Assembly (NCBI GenBank): GCA_963815445.1
Contig: CAWFGV010000009.1
Coordinates: 25,880-89,879 of the forward strand
Direction: 5' to 3'
Length of the DNA: 64,000 nucleotides
From: JANLYC01 sp963815445
GTDB taxonomy: Bacteria > Actinomycetota > Actinomycetes > Propionibacteriales > Nocardioidaceae
Position numbers and translations under genes: made by a program. Of the stretch, positions 24,558 through 33,803 are shown piece by piece. The notes below the pieces were generated by a model, which saw nothing but the letters and a program-made list of their open reading frames with translations, was not told the DNA's origin and made no database searches. Within the stretch, counting starts at the first letter, position 1; every line of letters starts with the position of its first letter.

Positions 24558-25238
24558 GTGCTGTTTCGAGCCTTGCGTCGGGCGACGATCGCCGTACCCA
24601 CGGCCCTGGGCCTGTTCGGGGCAAGTCTTGTCCTCCTGTTGGTCGGGCGCTTCATCCAGCTCGACGACACATCTGGGTCGGGGTACAACGACTCGGTGCT
24701 GCCGCTGGGTTACCTGGCGGGGGTCCTGGGCTTTGCAGGCGTCGTCGTGTCGTCGGCTGAGCGCACCGCCCGACGGCTGCTCGGCGGCGTGCTCCTGGTG
24801 CTTGTTGCCGGTGTGATCCTGCTGGCCGTCACGGACGACGGGTTCCGGTTCATCTGGAGGAATGACGAAGGGGAGCTGATGCTCTTCGTCATCACCGTTG
24901 GCATCACTGCCCTCGTGTTGCTGACTCCCCGGTTCACGGCTGCGGCCGCGACGACCGGATCGACGCAGACTGCCCCCGCATTCTCGGGCTGGGCGCGTGG
25001 GCTGATCTACCTGCTCGCGTCGATCGCGGTAACCGTCATCGCGTTCGGACTCGGAGCAGCTCACTCCGACAGCACCAGCTGTCAGGACACCTCTGCTGGT
25101 GAGTGTGACCTCTCCGGGGTCGAAGGTGCGGCCTGGGCCGCTGCGGCACTCGCCCTGATGATCATGGTGGTGATCCTGTCGGAGGCCGTCCGCTTTCGCA
25201 GACGTGCGCGCCGACAAAGGGAAGCGTCCCCAGGCTGA
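24558..25238 (+). CDS. Hypothetical membrane protein
   Basis: About 226 residues with five or six hydrophobic segments (AVPTALGLFGASLVLLLVG, LPLGYLAGVLGFAGVVVSS, LLGGVLLVLVAGVILLAV, FVITVGITALVLLTP, LIYLLASIAVTVIAFGLGA, WAAAALALMIMVVILSEA). One extracytoplasmic loop has a Cys pair (TSCQDTSAGECDLS) that could form a disulfide. I recognise no family. GTG 24558 is the likely start; TTG 24546 is also in frame. It follows the exporter by 78 nt on the same strand. Confidence 0.62.
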   Translation: MLFRALRRATIAVPTALGLFGASLVLLLVGRFIQLDDTSGSGYNDSVLPLGYLAGVLGFAGVVVSSAERTARRLLGGVLLVLVAGVILLAVTDDGFRFIWRNDEGELMLFVITVGITALVLLTPRFTAAAATTGSTQTAPAFSGWARGLIYLLASIAVTVIAFGLGAAHSDSTSCQDTSAGECDLSGVEGAAWAAAALALMIMVVILSEAVRFRRRARRQREASPG

Positions 25239-25307
25239 AGGCACACACGCGTGGCCGGCGAACCAGCGACTTCCATCAGTTTCGACAGCCCGGTCGGGCT
25301 CCTTACA

Positions 25308-26690
25308 TCATTCGGTTCGGGGTTTGAAGCGTTGGTGGCGGATGGGTCTTCGCTGCGGGTCGATCCGGGCTGGGGGCAGTATTTCGGTGATGCCGTCGGG
25401 GGCGAGGGTCAGGTCCCATTCGCCTTGGTGGATGAGGTGGTGGTGGAAGGAGCACAGCAGGCAGCCGTTGTCGATGTCGGTGGGTCCGCCGCGGCTCCAG
25501 GGGATCCGGTGATGTGCCTCGGTCCAGGCGGGGGGTCGTTCGCAGCCGGGGAAGACGCAGCCTTGGTCGCGGACGGTCATCGCGATGCGTTGGTAGCGGT
25601 CGAACAGCCGCCTGCTGGTCCCGAGGTCCAGGATGCGGGAGTCACCGGCCAGGACCATCGGGAGGAGGCCGGCGTTGCACGCCAACCGCCGGGTCTGACT
25701 GATGGAGATCGCACCGCCGGTGTCCAGGGTGGCTTCCCCGGCACCGGTCCGGAGCTTGGTTTCGTCGACGGTGACCACGATGGACGCGTTCGCAACACCG
25801 TGGTGGGGGTGTCCGTCGGCGGGGAGGTGTTCGATGAGCTCACAGAACGCCTGTCCGAGCCGGTTCCCGTACGGCAGGTCACCGATGGTCGTCTCCGCCA
25901 GCGACGCGGTGGCCGACGCGTCTGCTGGTGCCGCTGACCGGCACCGGTGCCGGTGGCGGCACGTCGGGGTGAGGCCAGTGCGTCGAGGTGTTTCTTGAGC
26001 ATCGCGAACGTGAGGTTCGGCATGGCGTAGCGGCCCCGGGCGATCCCGTCGGCGCCGTACTGGCCGGTGAACTCCGCCGCCGCCCACGCCTGCCGTTCCT
26101 GCGTCAGCGAGCTGCTTCTCCAACAGCTGGTCGGCGGTGTCGGGGTCGACCACCTCGACCAAATGGTTCGCGGCGACCTGCAGCTGGGTGAACGACAGAG
26201 TCTGGGCATGGCCGATGAGGTCAGCCTGGGCCACGTCGACCCGGTCGGGGTCGACGGTCGCCGAGAGCCGGTGGATCGCTTCCGCGACGACCACGCCTTG
26301 TTCAGCCGACACCTGGCCGGTGGCGACGGCACGCCGGATCGGTTCGGTCACCGCGGAGGTGCCGTGCAGCTGCCTGGCCGTGCGGACCGTGCGGGAGGCT
26401 TCACCGGCCGACATCCGATGGGTCGTCATCAGGTGGGCCCGGGTGGAGGAGGCGCCGTGACGGTGGGGCAGGTTGCGGTCCTCGGCCTCGCCGACCAGCC
26501 GGGCGGTGAGCTCGTCCACCTGCGCCTTCAACGCCAACACGTCACCGATCCGCCGGTCCAACCGGGCATCATCCAGGGACCAGGTCGGGGTGTCGACCAG
26601 GTCGGCGAGTCGGCTCCGCACGTCCGCGAAGCTGCGGCCGTAGGCATCGTCGATGCCCACGGTCGGTGGCGGATCCTGCGTCGTACTCAT
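25308..26690 (-). CDS. DUF222–HNH endonuclease (13E12 family), compensated frameshift, copy 2
   Basis: A 460-codon open frame. The DUF222 N-terminus (RLADLVDTPTWSLDDARLDR, later HRHGASSTRAHLMTTHRMSA) and the C-terminal HNH core (GCVFPGCERPPAWTEAHHR, then HHHLIHQGEWDL) are in frame. Between about 26105 and 25940, however, the frame reads an Arg/Pro-rich stretch. The expected family sequence (ERQAWAAAEFTGQYGADGIA, NLTFAMLKKHLDALASPRR) lies in another frame. A 1-nt insertion relative to copy 3 near 26105 is balanced by a second indel. The gene is therefore open but encodes ~55 scrambled residues in the linker. The HNH motif is preserved, so nuclease activity is possible. Confidence 0.8.
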   Translation of the reverse strand: MSTTQDPPPTVGIDDAYGRSFADVRSRLADLVDTPTWSLDDARLDRRIGDVLALKAQVDELTARLVGEAEDRNLPHRHGASSTRAHLMTTHRMSAGEASRTVRTARQLHGTSAVTEPIRRAVATGQVSAEQGVVVAEAIHRLSATVDPDRVDVAQADLIGHAQTLSFTQLQVAANHLVEVVDPDTADQLLEKQLADAGTAGVGGGGVHRPVRRRRDRPGPLRHAEPHVRDAQETPRRTGLTPTCRHRHRCRSAAPADASATASLAETTIGDLPYGNRLGQAFCELIEHLPADGHPHHGVANASIVVTVDETKLRTGAGEATLDTGGAISISQTRRLACNAGLLPMVLAGDSRILDLGTSRRLFDRYQRIAMTVRDQGCVFPGCERPPAWTEAHHRIPWSRGGPTDIDNGCLLCSFHHHLIHQGEWDLTLAPDGITEILPPARIDPQRRPIRHQRFKPRTE

Positions 26691-26696
26691 GGACCA

Positions 26697-26757
26697 AACC
26701 TAGAACCCGCCACCGACACTTTCCGGCCAGCACCGACCCTCAGACCTGTTATCCACA
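26697..26757 (-). promoter_or_regulatory. Leaderless promoter and DnaA box upstream of DUF222 copy 2
   Basis: On the - strand TGTGGATAA (TTATCCACA on +, 26749-26757) lies 58 nt before the ATG. TAGGTT (26697-26702) lies 6 nt before ATG 26690, as in leaderless actinobacterial genes. TTATCCACA is a perfect match to the classical DnaA box. The -35 is not obvious. Confidence 0.5.
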
Positions 26758-27045
26758 AGGAGATTCCGAGAAAGTTTCTGAGTGCTCGAAGGGTTCGACC
26801 GTAAAGGCGAGCACGGTGGAGCGGAGGGCGAGGACTCGCAGCGCCGTCAAGAGCGAAGCGAAGGCGCAAGAGCCCGACCTCCGCGCCGCCGGGCGCACAG
26901 CTCGGACGTCTCGACAGGCGAAGGCCCGCAGTCTCGAGAAGCTCGACCACGCAAGACCCGCTCGACCTGTCGAGGCGCGAACCCCTCAGGGTTCTCAACG
27001 GCTCAGGGATGGCCGGGTCGGGGGTTACCGTCCTAGGCTGCCGGT
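26758..27045. other. Intergenic region with two small hairpins before the acyl-CoA synthetase
   Basis: No gene is supported in these 288 nt. It holds AGAAAGTTTCT just beyond the DnaA box (26770-26780), a CTCGAC-CT-GTCGAG palindrome at 26961-26974 and a GAACCC-CTCA-GGGTTC hairpin at 26979-26994. The last two lie 50-85 nt upstream of ATG 27046 and could be leader or terminator structures. No poly-T follows. Confidence 0.4.
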
Positions 27046-28674
27046 ATGGCTGACAAGGCGCTGTCGTACACCGCTGGCCCCGCCGACGTACCCCTCCTCG
27101 AGGAGACCATCGGCGCCAACTTCGAACGGACCGTCGCTTCCCATGGTGACCGCGAGGCCCTGATCGAGGTCGCCACCGGACGACGATGGACCTATGCCGA
27201 GCTCGATCGGGACGTGAACGCACTGGCGCGCGGGCTGATCGGCACCGGGATCGACGCCGGCCAACGCGTCGGCATCTGGTCACCGAACTGCGCGGAGTGG
27301 ACGATCGCCCAGTACGCCACCGCCAAGATCGGCGCGATCCTCGTCAACATCAACCCGGCGTACCGGACTCATGAGCTGGCTTACGCCGTCAACCAGTCCG
27401 GGCTGGCGCTGCTCCTCTCCGCAACCGACTTCAAGACCAGTGACTACCGCGCCATGATCGACGAGGTGCGCGACGACTGCCCGACCCTGCACCAGGCGGT
27501 CTACATCGGCACGGACGACTGGGACCGGTTGATCGCCGCCGGCGAGGCCGTCGATCCGTCGGCGGTCGCTGAGCGGATGAAGAGCCTTCAGCCGAACGAT
27601 CCGATCAACATCCAGTACACGTCAGGAACCACGGGACGACCCAAGGGCGCCACGCTGAGCCACCGCAACATCCTCAACAACGGCTACTTCACCACCGAGC
27701 TGATCAACTTCAGCCACGAGGACAAGTTGGCGATTCCGGTGCCGTTCTATCACTGTTTCGGCATGGTGATGGGCAACCTCGGGTGCACGAGCCACGGTGC
27801 TGCGATGGTCATACCTGCACCCGCGTTCGACCCCGGGCAGACGCTGCAGGCGATCAGTGACGAGCGGTGCACGGCGGTGTACGGCGTGCCGACCATGTTC
27901 ATCGCCATGCAGAACCATCCCGAGTTCTCGTCGTTCGACCTGTCCTCGCTGCGGACCGGGCTGATGGCGGGGTCGCCTTGTCCGGTGGAGGTGATGAAGC
28001 GCTGCGTGGCCGACATGCACATGGCCGAGGTCGGCATCGCGTACGGGATGACCGAGACGTCGCCCGTCTCGACGCAGACGCGGGTCGACGACGACCTCGA
28101 GCGTCGTACCTCAACGATCGGCCGGGTCCACCCGCACGTCGAGATCAAGGTGATCGACCCGGTGACGGGGGACACCCTTGCCCGCGGCGAGCCGGGCGAG
28201 CTGTGCACGCGGGGCTACTCGGTCATGCTCGGCTACTGGCAGCAGGAGGACAAGACCAGCGAAGCGATCGACGCCGATAGCTGGATGCACACCGGCGACC
28301 TCGCGGTGATCCGGGACGACGGCTATGCCAGCATCGTCGGCCGCATCAAGGACATGGTGATCAGGGGCGGCGAGAACGTCTATCCGCGTGAGATCGAGGA
28401 GTTCCTCTACACCCACCCCGACATCGCCGACGTCCAGGTGATCGGCGTACCGGACGAGCGGTACGGCGAGGAAGTGTGCGCCTGGATCCGGATGCGGGCG
28501 GGCGCGACACCGCTCGACGCCGAGGCGGTCCGGGCGTTCTGCTCAGGCAAGCTCGCGCACTTCAAGATCCCGCGCTACGTGATGGTGGTCGATGACTTCC
28601 CGATGACGGTGACCGGCAAGGTTCGCAAGGTCGAGATGCGCGAGAAGTCGGTGGCCGAGCTCGGCCTCAGTTGA
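27046..28674 (+). CDS. AMP-binding acyl-CoA synthetase (FadD-like)
   Basis: A 542-residue adenylate-forming enzyme. The P-loop motif YTSGTTGRPKGATLSH is near residue 190. The A5-type GIAYGMTETSPV and A7/A8 W-M-H-T-G-D-L with GRIKDMVIRGGENVYPREIE follow, and the catalytic lysine is in TVTGKVRK at the C-terminus. The family activates carboxylic acids to acyl-AMP and then acyl-CoA. The closest general type is a medium/long-chain fatty acyl-CoA synthase. No beta-oxidation genes are adjacent, so the substrate is open. The 3' end overlaps the convergent subtilase by 8 nt. Confidence 0.9.
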   Translation: MADKALSYTAGPADVPLLEETIGANFERTVASHGDREALIEVATGRRWTYAELDRDVNALARGLIGTGIDAGQRVGIWSPNCAEWTIAQYATAKIGAILVNINPAYRTHELAYAVNQSGLALLLSATDFKTSDYRAMIDEVRDDCPTLHQAVYIGTDDWDRLIAAGEAVDPSAVAERMKSLQPNDPINIQYTSGTTGRPKGATLSHRNILNNGYFTTELINFSHEDKLAIPVPFYHCFGMVMGNLGCTSHGAAMVIPAPAFDPGQTLQAISDERCTAVYGVPTMFIAMQNHPEFSSFDLSSLRTGLMAGSPCPVEVMKRCVADMHMAEVGIAYGMTETSPVSTQTRVDDDLERRTSTIGRVHPHVEIKVIDPVTGDTLARGEPGELCTRGYSVMLGYWQQEDKTSEAIDADSWMHTGDLAVIRDDGYASIVGRIKDMVIRGGENVYPREIEEFLYTHPDIADVQVIGVPDERYGEEVCAWIRMRAGATPLDAEAVRAFCSGKLAHFKIPRYVMVVDDFPMTVTGKVRKVEMREKSVAELGLS

Positions 28675-31666
28675 CGGTGAGGAACGTTCGCTGGCCGGAG
28701 TCGCCGTAGCCGACCACGCCAAGCCATCTCCGCGCCCCGTCGAGTCGCTGCCAGCTGAGCGTGAGGCCGAACGGCTGGCCACCGGTGACCGCGACCGGGG
28801 AGGGTGCGACCTGCAACGGCTGACTCACCTCGTCGCCGACGGCGTGGTCGTGTGGCCCCCGGAGCAGCCAACCTGTCAACGACCCCAGGGTCACCTCACC
28901 CAACGCCGATGCAGCGTGGATGTACACCTCGTAGTGGCCGGCCTTCGGGTCGGTCAACGTGACGAGCTCGTCGCCACCCGGAGTCTCGGCAGCGACGACG
29001 AGCGAGCCGCTCCGGTAGACATAGAGGTCGAGGTCATCGCCGGGGCTCGCCGTGCGGGCGTCGAAGCGTGCGGTCGTCGTGCCCTTCGGCACGCGGAAGT
29101 CGAACCGACTCGTGCTGGCAGCGGCACGCGGTGCCGCCGGGTCGAAGACTCCCGTCTTGAGGACGAAGCCATGCGGCGCTGCCCCGACCAGACCGCTGGA
29201 GGCGGCGTCGATCGTCCCCGTCACGCCCGCCTGCGCCGTCAGGCCCAGTGAGCCAGTGAGGTCCGTCGCGGCCAGCTCGGTCGGTGCGTCGACGAGCTCA
29301 GGACGTACGACGACCGGACTGGACACGACATGACCGGCCGATCCCCGCCACGTCAGCTCACCATGCGCGAAACGTCCGTACCGCGCATTGTCCCGGGCGC
29401 TCAGGGTCACGTCGAACGTGGCCGACTGATGCGGCTTCAGCGTGATCGAGGGGGTCGAGACGGATGCTGCGATGCCACGAAGGCCCGTCACCTGGGCGGT
29501 GTAGCTCTCGGTCGATGCGCCGACGTTCGTGACTGTGCGGGTGACGGACTCCTCGCCCACGAGGGACCCGACCGCGATCGAGGCAGCGTTCAGATCGACC
29601 GGCTCGACGCTGGATGTCGTCGCGTCGGCCAGACGTGCCGCGGTCGGGTCGTCGCTGCCGCGCAGGTAGCCGAGCCAGTCGGCGTACCCCGCGTCGTACA
29701 CCAGACCGGGGTCGAGCATCGACGTCGTCCCGACCTCACCGGCGCCTTGCTGAAGCGGCAAGGGGACGGTGCCGATGGGACGTGCGGTCGTCATCAGCGC
29801 AGACTTCGTCATCGCGGGCGTCCACCAGGGATGTCGACCGGAGATGATGGCCGCCAGCCCCGCCACCTGGGGCGCCGCCATGGACGTGCCGGAGTACAGG
29901 TCCCAGAGGTGACCGAAGTTCGAGGGCGGAGCCACGGCCGCCAGCACGCTCACCCCCGGCGCGGTGAGATCAGGCTTGAGGATGTCGCCGCCCGTCACGC
30001 GCGACGGGCCGCGCGACGAGAAGCCGGCCATCGCCGGAGCGCGTTGACGCTCGCTCTCGGCGTCGAGGCCGGCGGTCGGGTGCTTGGCGGTCCGCAGGTA
30101 GGCGAGGATCTGCCTGCCCTCCGGCTTGGTCACGTGCACCGTGGGGACGGCGTGGAGGTCCGCGTCCGTGCTGCCTCCGGAGCTGTTGACGAGCACCATG
30201 GCCGCCCCGCCCGCCTGCGCGACGGCCCGGCTCTTGGTGACGCGTCCGGTCAGGCCGCGGGCGCAGACCACGATGGCGCCCTCGACCCGGTTTGCGGCCA
30301 GCGATCCGGGGAAGCAGTGGTCGGCCCGCGACGGGGCAACCCCCGTGGCCGGTACGGTCTTGGCCGCCAGCAGTCGCCGCTCGCTGACCGAGCGGTTGGA
30401 GACCATCGAGCCGGTGAACGTCTTGCCGTTGCCCAGCGTCACTGCTCCCTGGAAGCTGTCGGTTCGGCTCGCGCCCACTGTCGTCACCCACGGGCCCGAG
30501 TGCGAGACCGTGCCCGCAGCCGGGCCGTCGTCGCCCGCGGCTGCTGACACGAAGACTCCGGCCGCAGCGGCATTGAGGAACGCGAGCTCGATGACGTCCG
30601 TGAGCCTGCTGTCGTGACTGCTCACGGAGTAGTTGAGGACGTCGACCCCGTCGTGCACCGCCTGGTCGATCGCCTTGGCGGTGTCCGGGGTCGCGCAACC
30701 GTCGTTGGCCGGGTCGGGTGCCGCCCAGCAGGCCTTGTAGATCGCCACCGCTGCACCCGGCGCGACACCGGAGACATGGCCGAAGTGCTGGCGGTCCACG
30801 GACACGTCCACACCAGCGTTGCCGGCGGCGATCGCAGCGGTGTGCGATCCGTGGCCGCTGCCGTCGCGGGGGGATTCGAACTCCGCCGAGGACAGGTTGT
30901 CGGCACCGAACCCGTTGTCGAAGGAGCGAGCAGCGATGACCTTGGCGTTGCACAGTGAGGCGCTCCAGCGCTCACCGGAGTCACAGGTCCCGGTGAAGCC
31001 GGGGTAGGTGGCGCGGGTCGTCGCGGCATCGAGCGGGACGGCGGCGAAAGAGGGGTTCTCGGGCCAGATGCCCGAGTCGACGACCCCGATGACGGTGCCG
31101 CGGCCCGCATCCTCAGCGCCGCCGACCGACTGCCACAGCCCGTCGCGGCCGGCGAGGCCGAGCTGGTCACGGGAGCGGCCGCCGGAGATGTGCTCGACGC
31201 GGCTGCGCTCGACCGCGAGGACATCCGTGTGGTCCCGGAGCGCCGCAGCCTGGTCGTCGCTCAGCTCGGCTGCGAAGCCGTTGAGCGCCGTCGTGTAGTG
31301 GTACAGCACGGGCGGCGAGCCGAGGTCGACGAGCACCTGATCCTGCTCGCCGAGCAGGTAGTCGTGGTAGGCCGAGACCGCAGGGCGGTCAGCGTGGAAG
31401 CGGTGTCCGTCACGCGGAGCGGTGCGGGCCAGACCGGAGATGTCGCCGGCGTACGTCGCCAACGGTGGCGACGCGAGCACGACCAAGTACGTGTGCTGTG
31501 TGGTCGCACCCACGGCGCTGGTTGCCTGCTGCGGGCCGTGTGCGGTCGCCGCCGACGGCACGGCGAGTGCGGCGATGGCCGCGAGTGCTACCAGACGGAA
31601 CGGTCGGCGGCGACCCCCCGCGCGATGGCCCGGAGTGGACGCGCGGGGGCTGAAGACAGATCGCAC
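28667..31666 (-). CDS. Secreted subtilisin-like (S8) serine protease with PA and C-terminal Ig/PPC-like domains
   Basis: A 999-residue exported protease. A signal peptide (PFRLVALAAIAALAVPSAATA) is followed by an I9-type propeptide (~55-155). The S8 catalytic triad is Asp197 (GVVDSGIW), His272 (GSGHGSHTAAIAAG) and a Ser near 595 (LYSGTSMAAPQVAG). A PA domain is inserted before the Ser block (VVCARGLTG, MVLVNSSGG). After it come an Fn3/Ig-like domain (EESVTRTVTNVGASTESY) and a PPC-like beta domain (DLDLYVYRSGSLVV). This resembles plant and actinobacterial cucumisin-type proteases. GTG 31666 is chosen because GGAGG lies 5 nt upstream. It probably degrades extracellular protein. Confidence 0.9.
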   Translation of the reverse strand: MRSVFSPRASTPGHRAGGRRRPFRLVALAAIAALAVPSAATAHGPQQATSAVGATTQHTYLVVLASPPLATYAGDISGLARTAPRDGHRFHADRPAVSAYHDYLLGEQDQVLVDLGSPPVLYHYTTALNGFAAELSDDQAAALRDHTDVLAVERSRVEHISGGRSRDQLGLAGRDGLWQSVGGAEDAGRGTVIGVVDSGIWPENPSFAAVPLDAATTRATYPGFTGTCDSGERWSASLCNAKVIAARSFDNGFGADNLSSAEFESPRDGSGHGSHTAAIAAGNAGVDVSVDRQHFGHVSGVAPGAAVAIYKACWAAPDPANDGCATPDTAKAIDQAVHDGVDVLNYSVSSHDSRLTDVIELAFLNAAAAGVFVSAAAGDDGPAAGTVSHSGPWVTTVGASRTDSFQGAVTLGNGKTFTGSMVSNRSVSERRLLAAKTVPATGVAPSRADHCFPGSLAANRVEGAIVVCARGLTGRVTKSRAVAQAGGAAMVLVNSSGGSTDADLHAVPTVHVTKPEGRQILAYLRTAKHPTAGLDAESERQRAPAMAGFSSRGPSRVTGGDILKPDLTAPGVSVLAAVAPPSNFGHLWDLYSGTSMAAPQVAGLAAIISGRHPWWTPAMTKSALMTTARPIGTVPLPLQQGAGEVGTTSMLDPGLVYDAGYADWLGYLRGSDDPTAARLADATTSSVEPVDLNAASIAVGSLVGEESVTRTVTNVGASTESYTAQVTGLRGIAASVSTPSITLKPHQSATFDVTLSARDNARYGRFAHGELTWRGSAGHVVSSPVVVRPELVDAPTELAATDLTGSLGLTAQAGVTGTIDAASSGLVGAAPHGFVLKTGVFDPAAPRAAASTSRFDFRVPKGTTTARFDARTASPGDDLDLYVYRSGSLVVAAETPGGDELVTLTDPKAGHYEVYIHAASALGEVTLGSLTGWLLRGPHDHAVGDEVSQPLQVAPSPVAVTGGQPFGLTLSWQRLDGARRWLGVVGYGDSGQRTFLTVN

Positions 31667-31880
31667 GGTCACCTCCAGGCACATCACATCGGTGTTCACG
31701 GCGTCCACGCCGTCGGGCATCCAAACGTCCAGGCTGACGAGGGCAGGTGGCCGAGTCAACCCTGAGCGTCGTCGACCAGGTCGTCGCGTGCTCGCCGGAC
31801 AGTCGCGGTGGCTCAGGATGCGTGCCCTCGCAACGCGGCAGGCGGCTCGGCTGGAAACGGGTCGGGCCCGGTTGCTCGAT

Positions 31881-31886
31881 TACAGT
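31881..31886 (+). promoter_or_regulatory. -10 box of leaderless HAD–LarE gene
   Basis: TACAGT is followed after 6 nt by GTG 31893. The identical TACAGT-N6-GTG arrangement precedes the MFS gene at 49265. No Shine-Dalgarno is present between box and start, which supports leaderless initiation and fixes the start codon. Confidence 0.5.
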
Positions 31887-31892
31887 CTAGGT

Positions 31893-33344
31893 GTGCCTGA
31901 GCCCCTCGTTGTCGGTTTCGACCTGGATATGACCCTTATCGACAGTCGGCCCGGCATCAAACGGGTCTGGCAAGAGCTGTCCGCATCGACCGGGGTCCAC
32001 ATCGACAGCGAGCTGGCCGTCTCACGCCTCGGGCCGCCGCTGGAGGCGGAGCTGGCGCACTGGGTTCCCGCAGACCAGATCGACACGTTCGTCGGCCACT
32101 ACCGCGCGCTGTATCCCGACTACGCGATCACGGGGTCCGAGCCCTTGCCCGGCGTCAGCGACGCACTGGCGGCGGTGCGGGCCGCGCGTGGCCGCACCCT
32201 CGTGGTCAGTGCCAAGCACGAACGTCACGTCCGACAGCACGTCGACCATCTCGGTCTTGACGTCGATGAGGTCGTGGGCGGCCTCTGGGGGACCGGCAAG
32301 GGAGCTGCCCTGCGCGAGCACGGTGCGGCGATCTATGTCGGTGACCACGTGCACGACGTGGAGGGCGCACGGGCGGCCGGGGCTGTCGCTGTCGCCGTCG
32401 CCACCGGGCCGTGTTCGGCCGACGAGCTCGTTGAGGCCGGTGCCGACGTGGTGCTCACCGACCTGCGGGAGTTCCCCTCCTGGTTCGAGGAGCATGTCCG
32501 TCGAGTCCGGCTGGCCGACCTGGAGCTACGGCTGGCGCAGCTCGGCAGCCTGGTCGTGGCCTTCAGCGGGGGAGCCGACTCGGCGTTCCTGCTGGCCGCG
32601 GCCGTCCGCGTGCTGGGTGCTGACCAGGTCATCGCTGCGACGGCCGTGTCCGACTCGCTGCCGTCCGCCGAGCAGGCTGCCGCAACCGCGTTCGCCGCCT
32701 CGCTGGGTGTACGACATCTGACGCCGTCGACACATGAGATGGAGCGAGCGGGATATCGGGCGAACGGTGGCGACCGGTGTTACTTCTGCAAGGCCGAGCT
32801 GCTCGACGTCCTGGTGCCGCTGGCGGACCAGCTGGGCTTCGCCGGGGTGGCGACGGGGACCAACGCCGACGACGCGATAGCCGGGTTTCGGCCCGGCATC
32901 CGGGCGGCCTCCGAGCGCGGCGCAATGACTCCGCTGCTCGACGCCGGACTGACAAAGGCGCAGATCCGGGAGCTGTCACGGCGCTGGGAGCTGCTCACCT
33001 GGGACAAGCCCGCGGCCGCCTGCCTGTCGTCGCGGATCGCCTTCGGCATCGAGGTCACTCCATCCCGGCTGTCCCGGGTCGAACGGGCCGAGGTGTCGCT
33101 GCGCAACGTGCTGGCGGCATACGACGTCGACGCAACCGACCTGCGCGTGCGTGACCTGGGTGACCGGGGCCGGATCGAGGTCGATGCGTTTGCGCTCGCC
33201 CGCGTCGAAGCCGACGCGGCGTTGGCGGCGGCCTGCGTCCGAGCGGTGGTCGAGGCGGGGTTCGACGACGCTGTTGTCGACCCGCAGGGATTCCGCTCCG
33301 GCGCCATGAACGAGCGTCTTGCGGAGCCGGAGCTGTTTCGCTGA
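31893..33344 (+). CDS. HAD phosphatase–LarE (ATP-dependent sulfur transferase) fusion
   Basis: A 483-residue fusion in one uninterrupted frame. Residues 1-~205 are a HAD hydrolase: motif I GFDLDMTLIDS, motif II-like LVVSAKHE, motif III/IV GDHVHDVEGARAAGAVAVAV. Residues ~210-483 are LarE: PP-loop VAFSGGADSAFLL near 220, the D-R-C-Y-F-C-K motif, GTNADDAIAGFRPG, and D-K-P-A-A-A-C-L-S-S-R holding the likely sacrificial Cys. LarE donates sulfur to the nickel-pincer nucleotide cofactor; LarB and LarC are not in the window. The HAD domain may act on a cofactor precursor or be a moonlighting partner. The combination looks unusual. Confidence 0.85.
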   Translation: MPEPLVVGFDLDMTLIDSRPGIKRVWQELSASTGVHIDSELAVSRLGPPLEAELAHWVPADQIDTFVGHYRALYPDYAITGSEPLPGVSDALAAVRAARGRTLVVSAKHERHVRQHVDHLGLDVDEVVGGLWGTGKGAALREHGAAIYVGDHVHDVEGARAAGAVAVAVATGPCSADELVEAGADVVLTDLREFPSWFEEHVRRVRLADLELRLAQLGSLVVAFSGGADSAFLLAAAVRVLGADQVIAATAVSDSLPSAEQAAATAFAASLGVRHLTPSTHEMERAGYRANGGDRCYFCKAELLDVLVPLADQLGFAGVATGTNADDAIAGFRPGIRAASERGAMTPLLDAGLTKAQIRELSRRWELLTWDKPAAACLSSRIAFGIEVTPSRLSRVERAEVSLRNVLAAYDVDATDLRVRDLGDRGRIEVDAFALARVEADAALAAACVRAVVEAGFDDAVVDPQGFRSGAMNERLAEPELFR

Positions 33345-33419
33345 GGTTGTAGTCTTGGGGCGCGCCTCCGGAGCCTCGGAGGTGCATTGTGTTGAGGCGA
33401 AGAAACGGTTGGTCGAGCT

Positions 33420-33803
33420 GTGGCGACAGGCAAGGTGAAGTGGTACGACGCCGAGAAGGGCTTCGGCTTCCTGACCACCGATGACGGCGGCGACGTCTTC
33501 GTGCGTTCTGACTCGCTCCCCGCCGGGGTCGAGGCACTCAAATCCGGGACCCGGGTCGAGTTCGGCCTGGTCCAGGGCCGCAAGGGTGACCAGGCGATCC
33601 AGCTCACCGTGCTCGACCCCACCCCTTCCGTGTCCAAGGCGCTCCGGAAGAAGCCCGAGGACATGGTCAACATCGTCGAGGACCTGATGAAGCTGCTGGA
33701 GAACCTCGAGCAGACGTTCCGCCGCGGTCGTCATCCCGAGCCGCGGGCGGCCAAGCAGACCGCGCAGCTGTTGCGCGCCCTCGCCGCTGAGCTGGAGCTC
33801 TAG
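33420..33803 (+). CDS. Cold-shock domain protein with C-terminal extension
   Basis: A 127-residue protein. Residues 1-65 form a cold-shock fold with RNP-like K-G-F-G-F-L and D-V-F-V-R, starting TGKVKWYDAEKGFGFL. A ~60-residue helical tail follows (PEDMVNIVEDLMKLLENLEQ). It binds single-stranded nucleic acid and probably acts as an RNA chaperone. Actinobacteria often carry such a longer CspB-like protein. GTG 33420 is the start. A ~75-nt gap with a small GCCTCCGGAGCCTCGGAGG stem-like stretch precedes it and may be a leader. Confidence 0.9.
   Translation: MATGKVKWYDAEKGFGFLTTDDGGDVFVRSDSLPAGVEALKSGTRVEFGLVQGRKGDQAIQLTVLDPTPSVSKALRKKPEDMVNIVEDLMKLLENLEQTFRRGRHPEPRAAKQTAQLLRALAAELEL

Noticed and set aside
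26758..27045. Small ORFs in the gap before the acyl-CoA synthetase
   Set aside because: Frames there are Arg/Ala-rich, lack ribosome sites and match no family; the small hairpins suggest non-coding sequence.
31422..31892. N-terminal extension of HAD–LarE
   Set aside because: It is antisense to the subtilase start and its promoter; GTG 31893 has a -10 box at the leaderless distance and gives the HAD motif I at residue 8.
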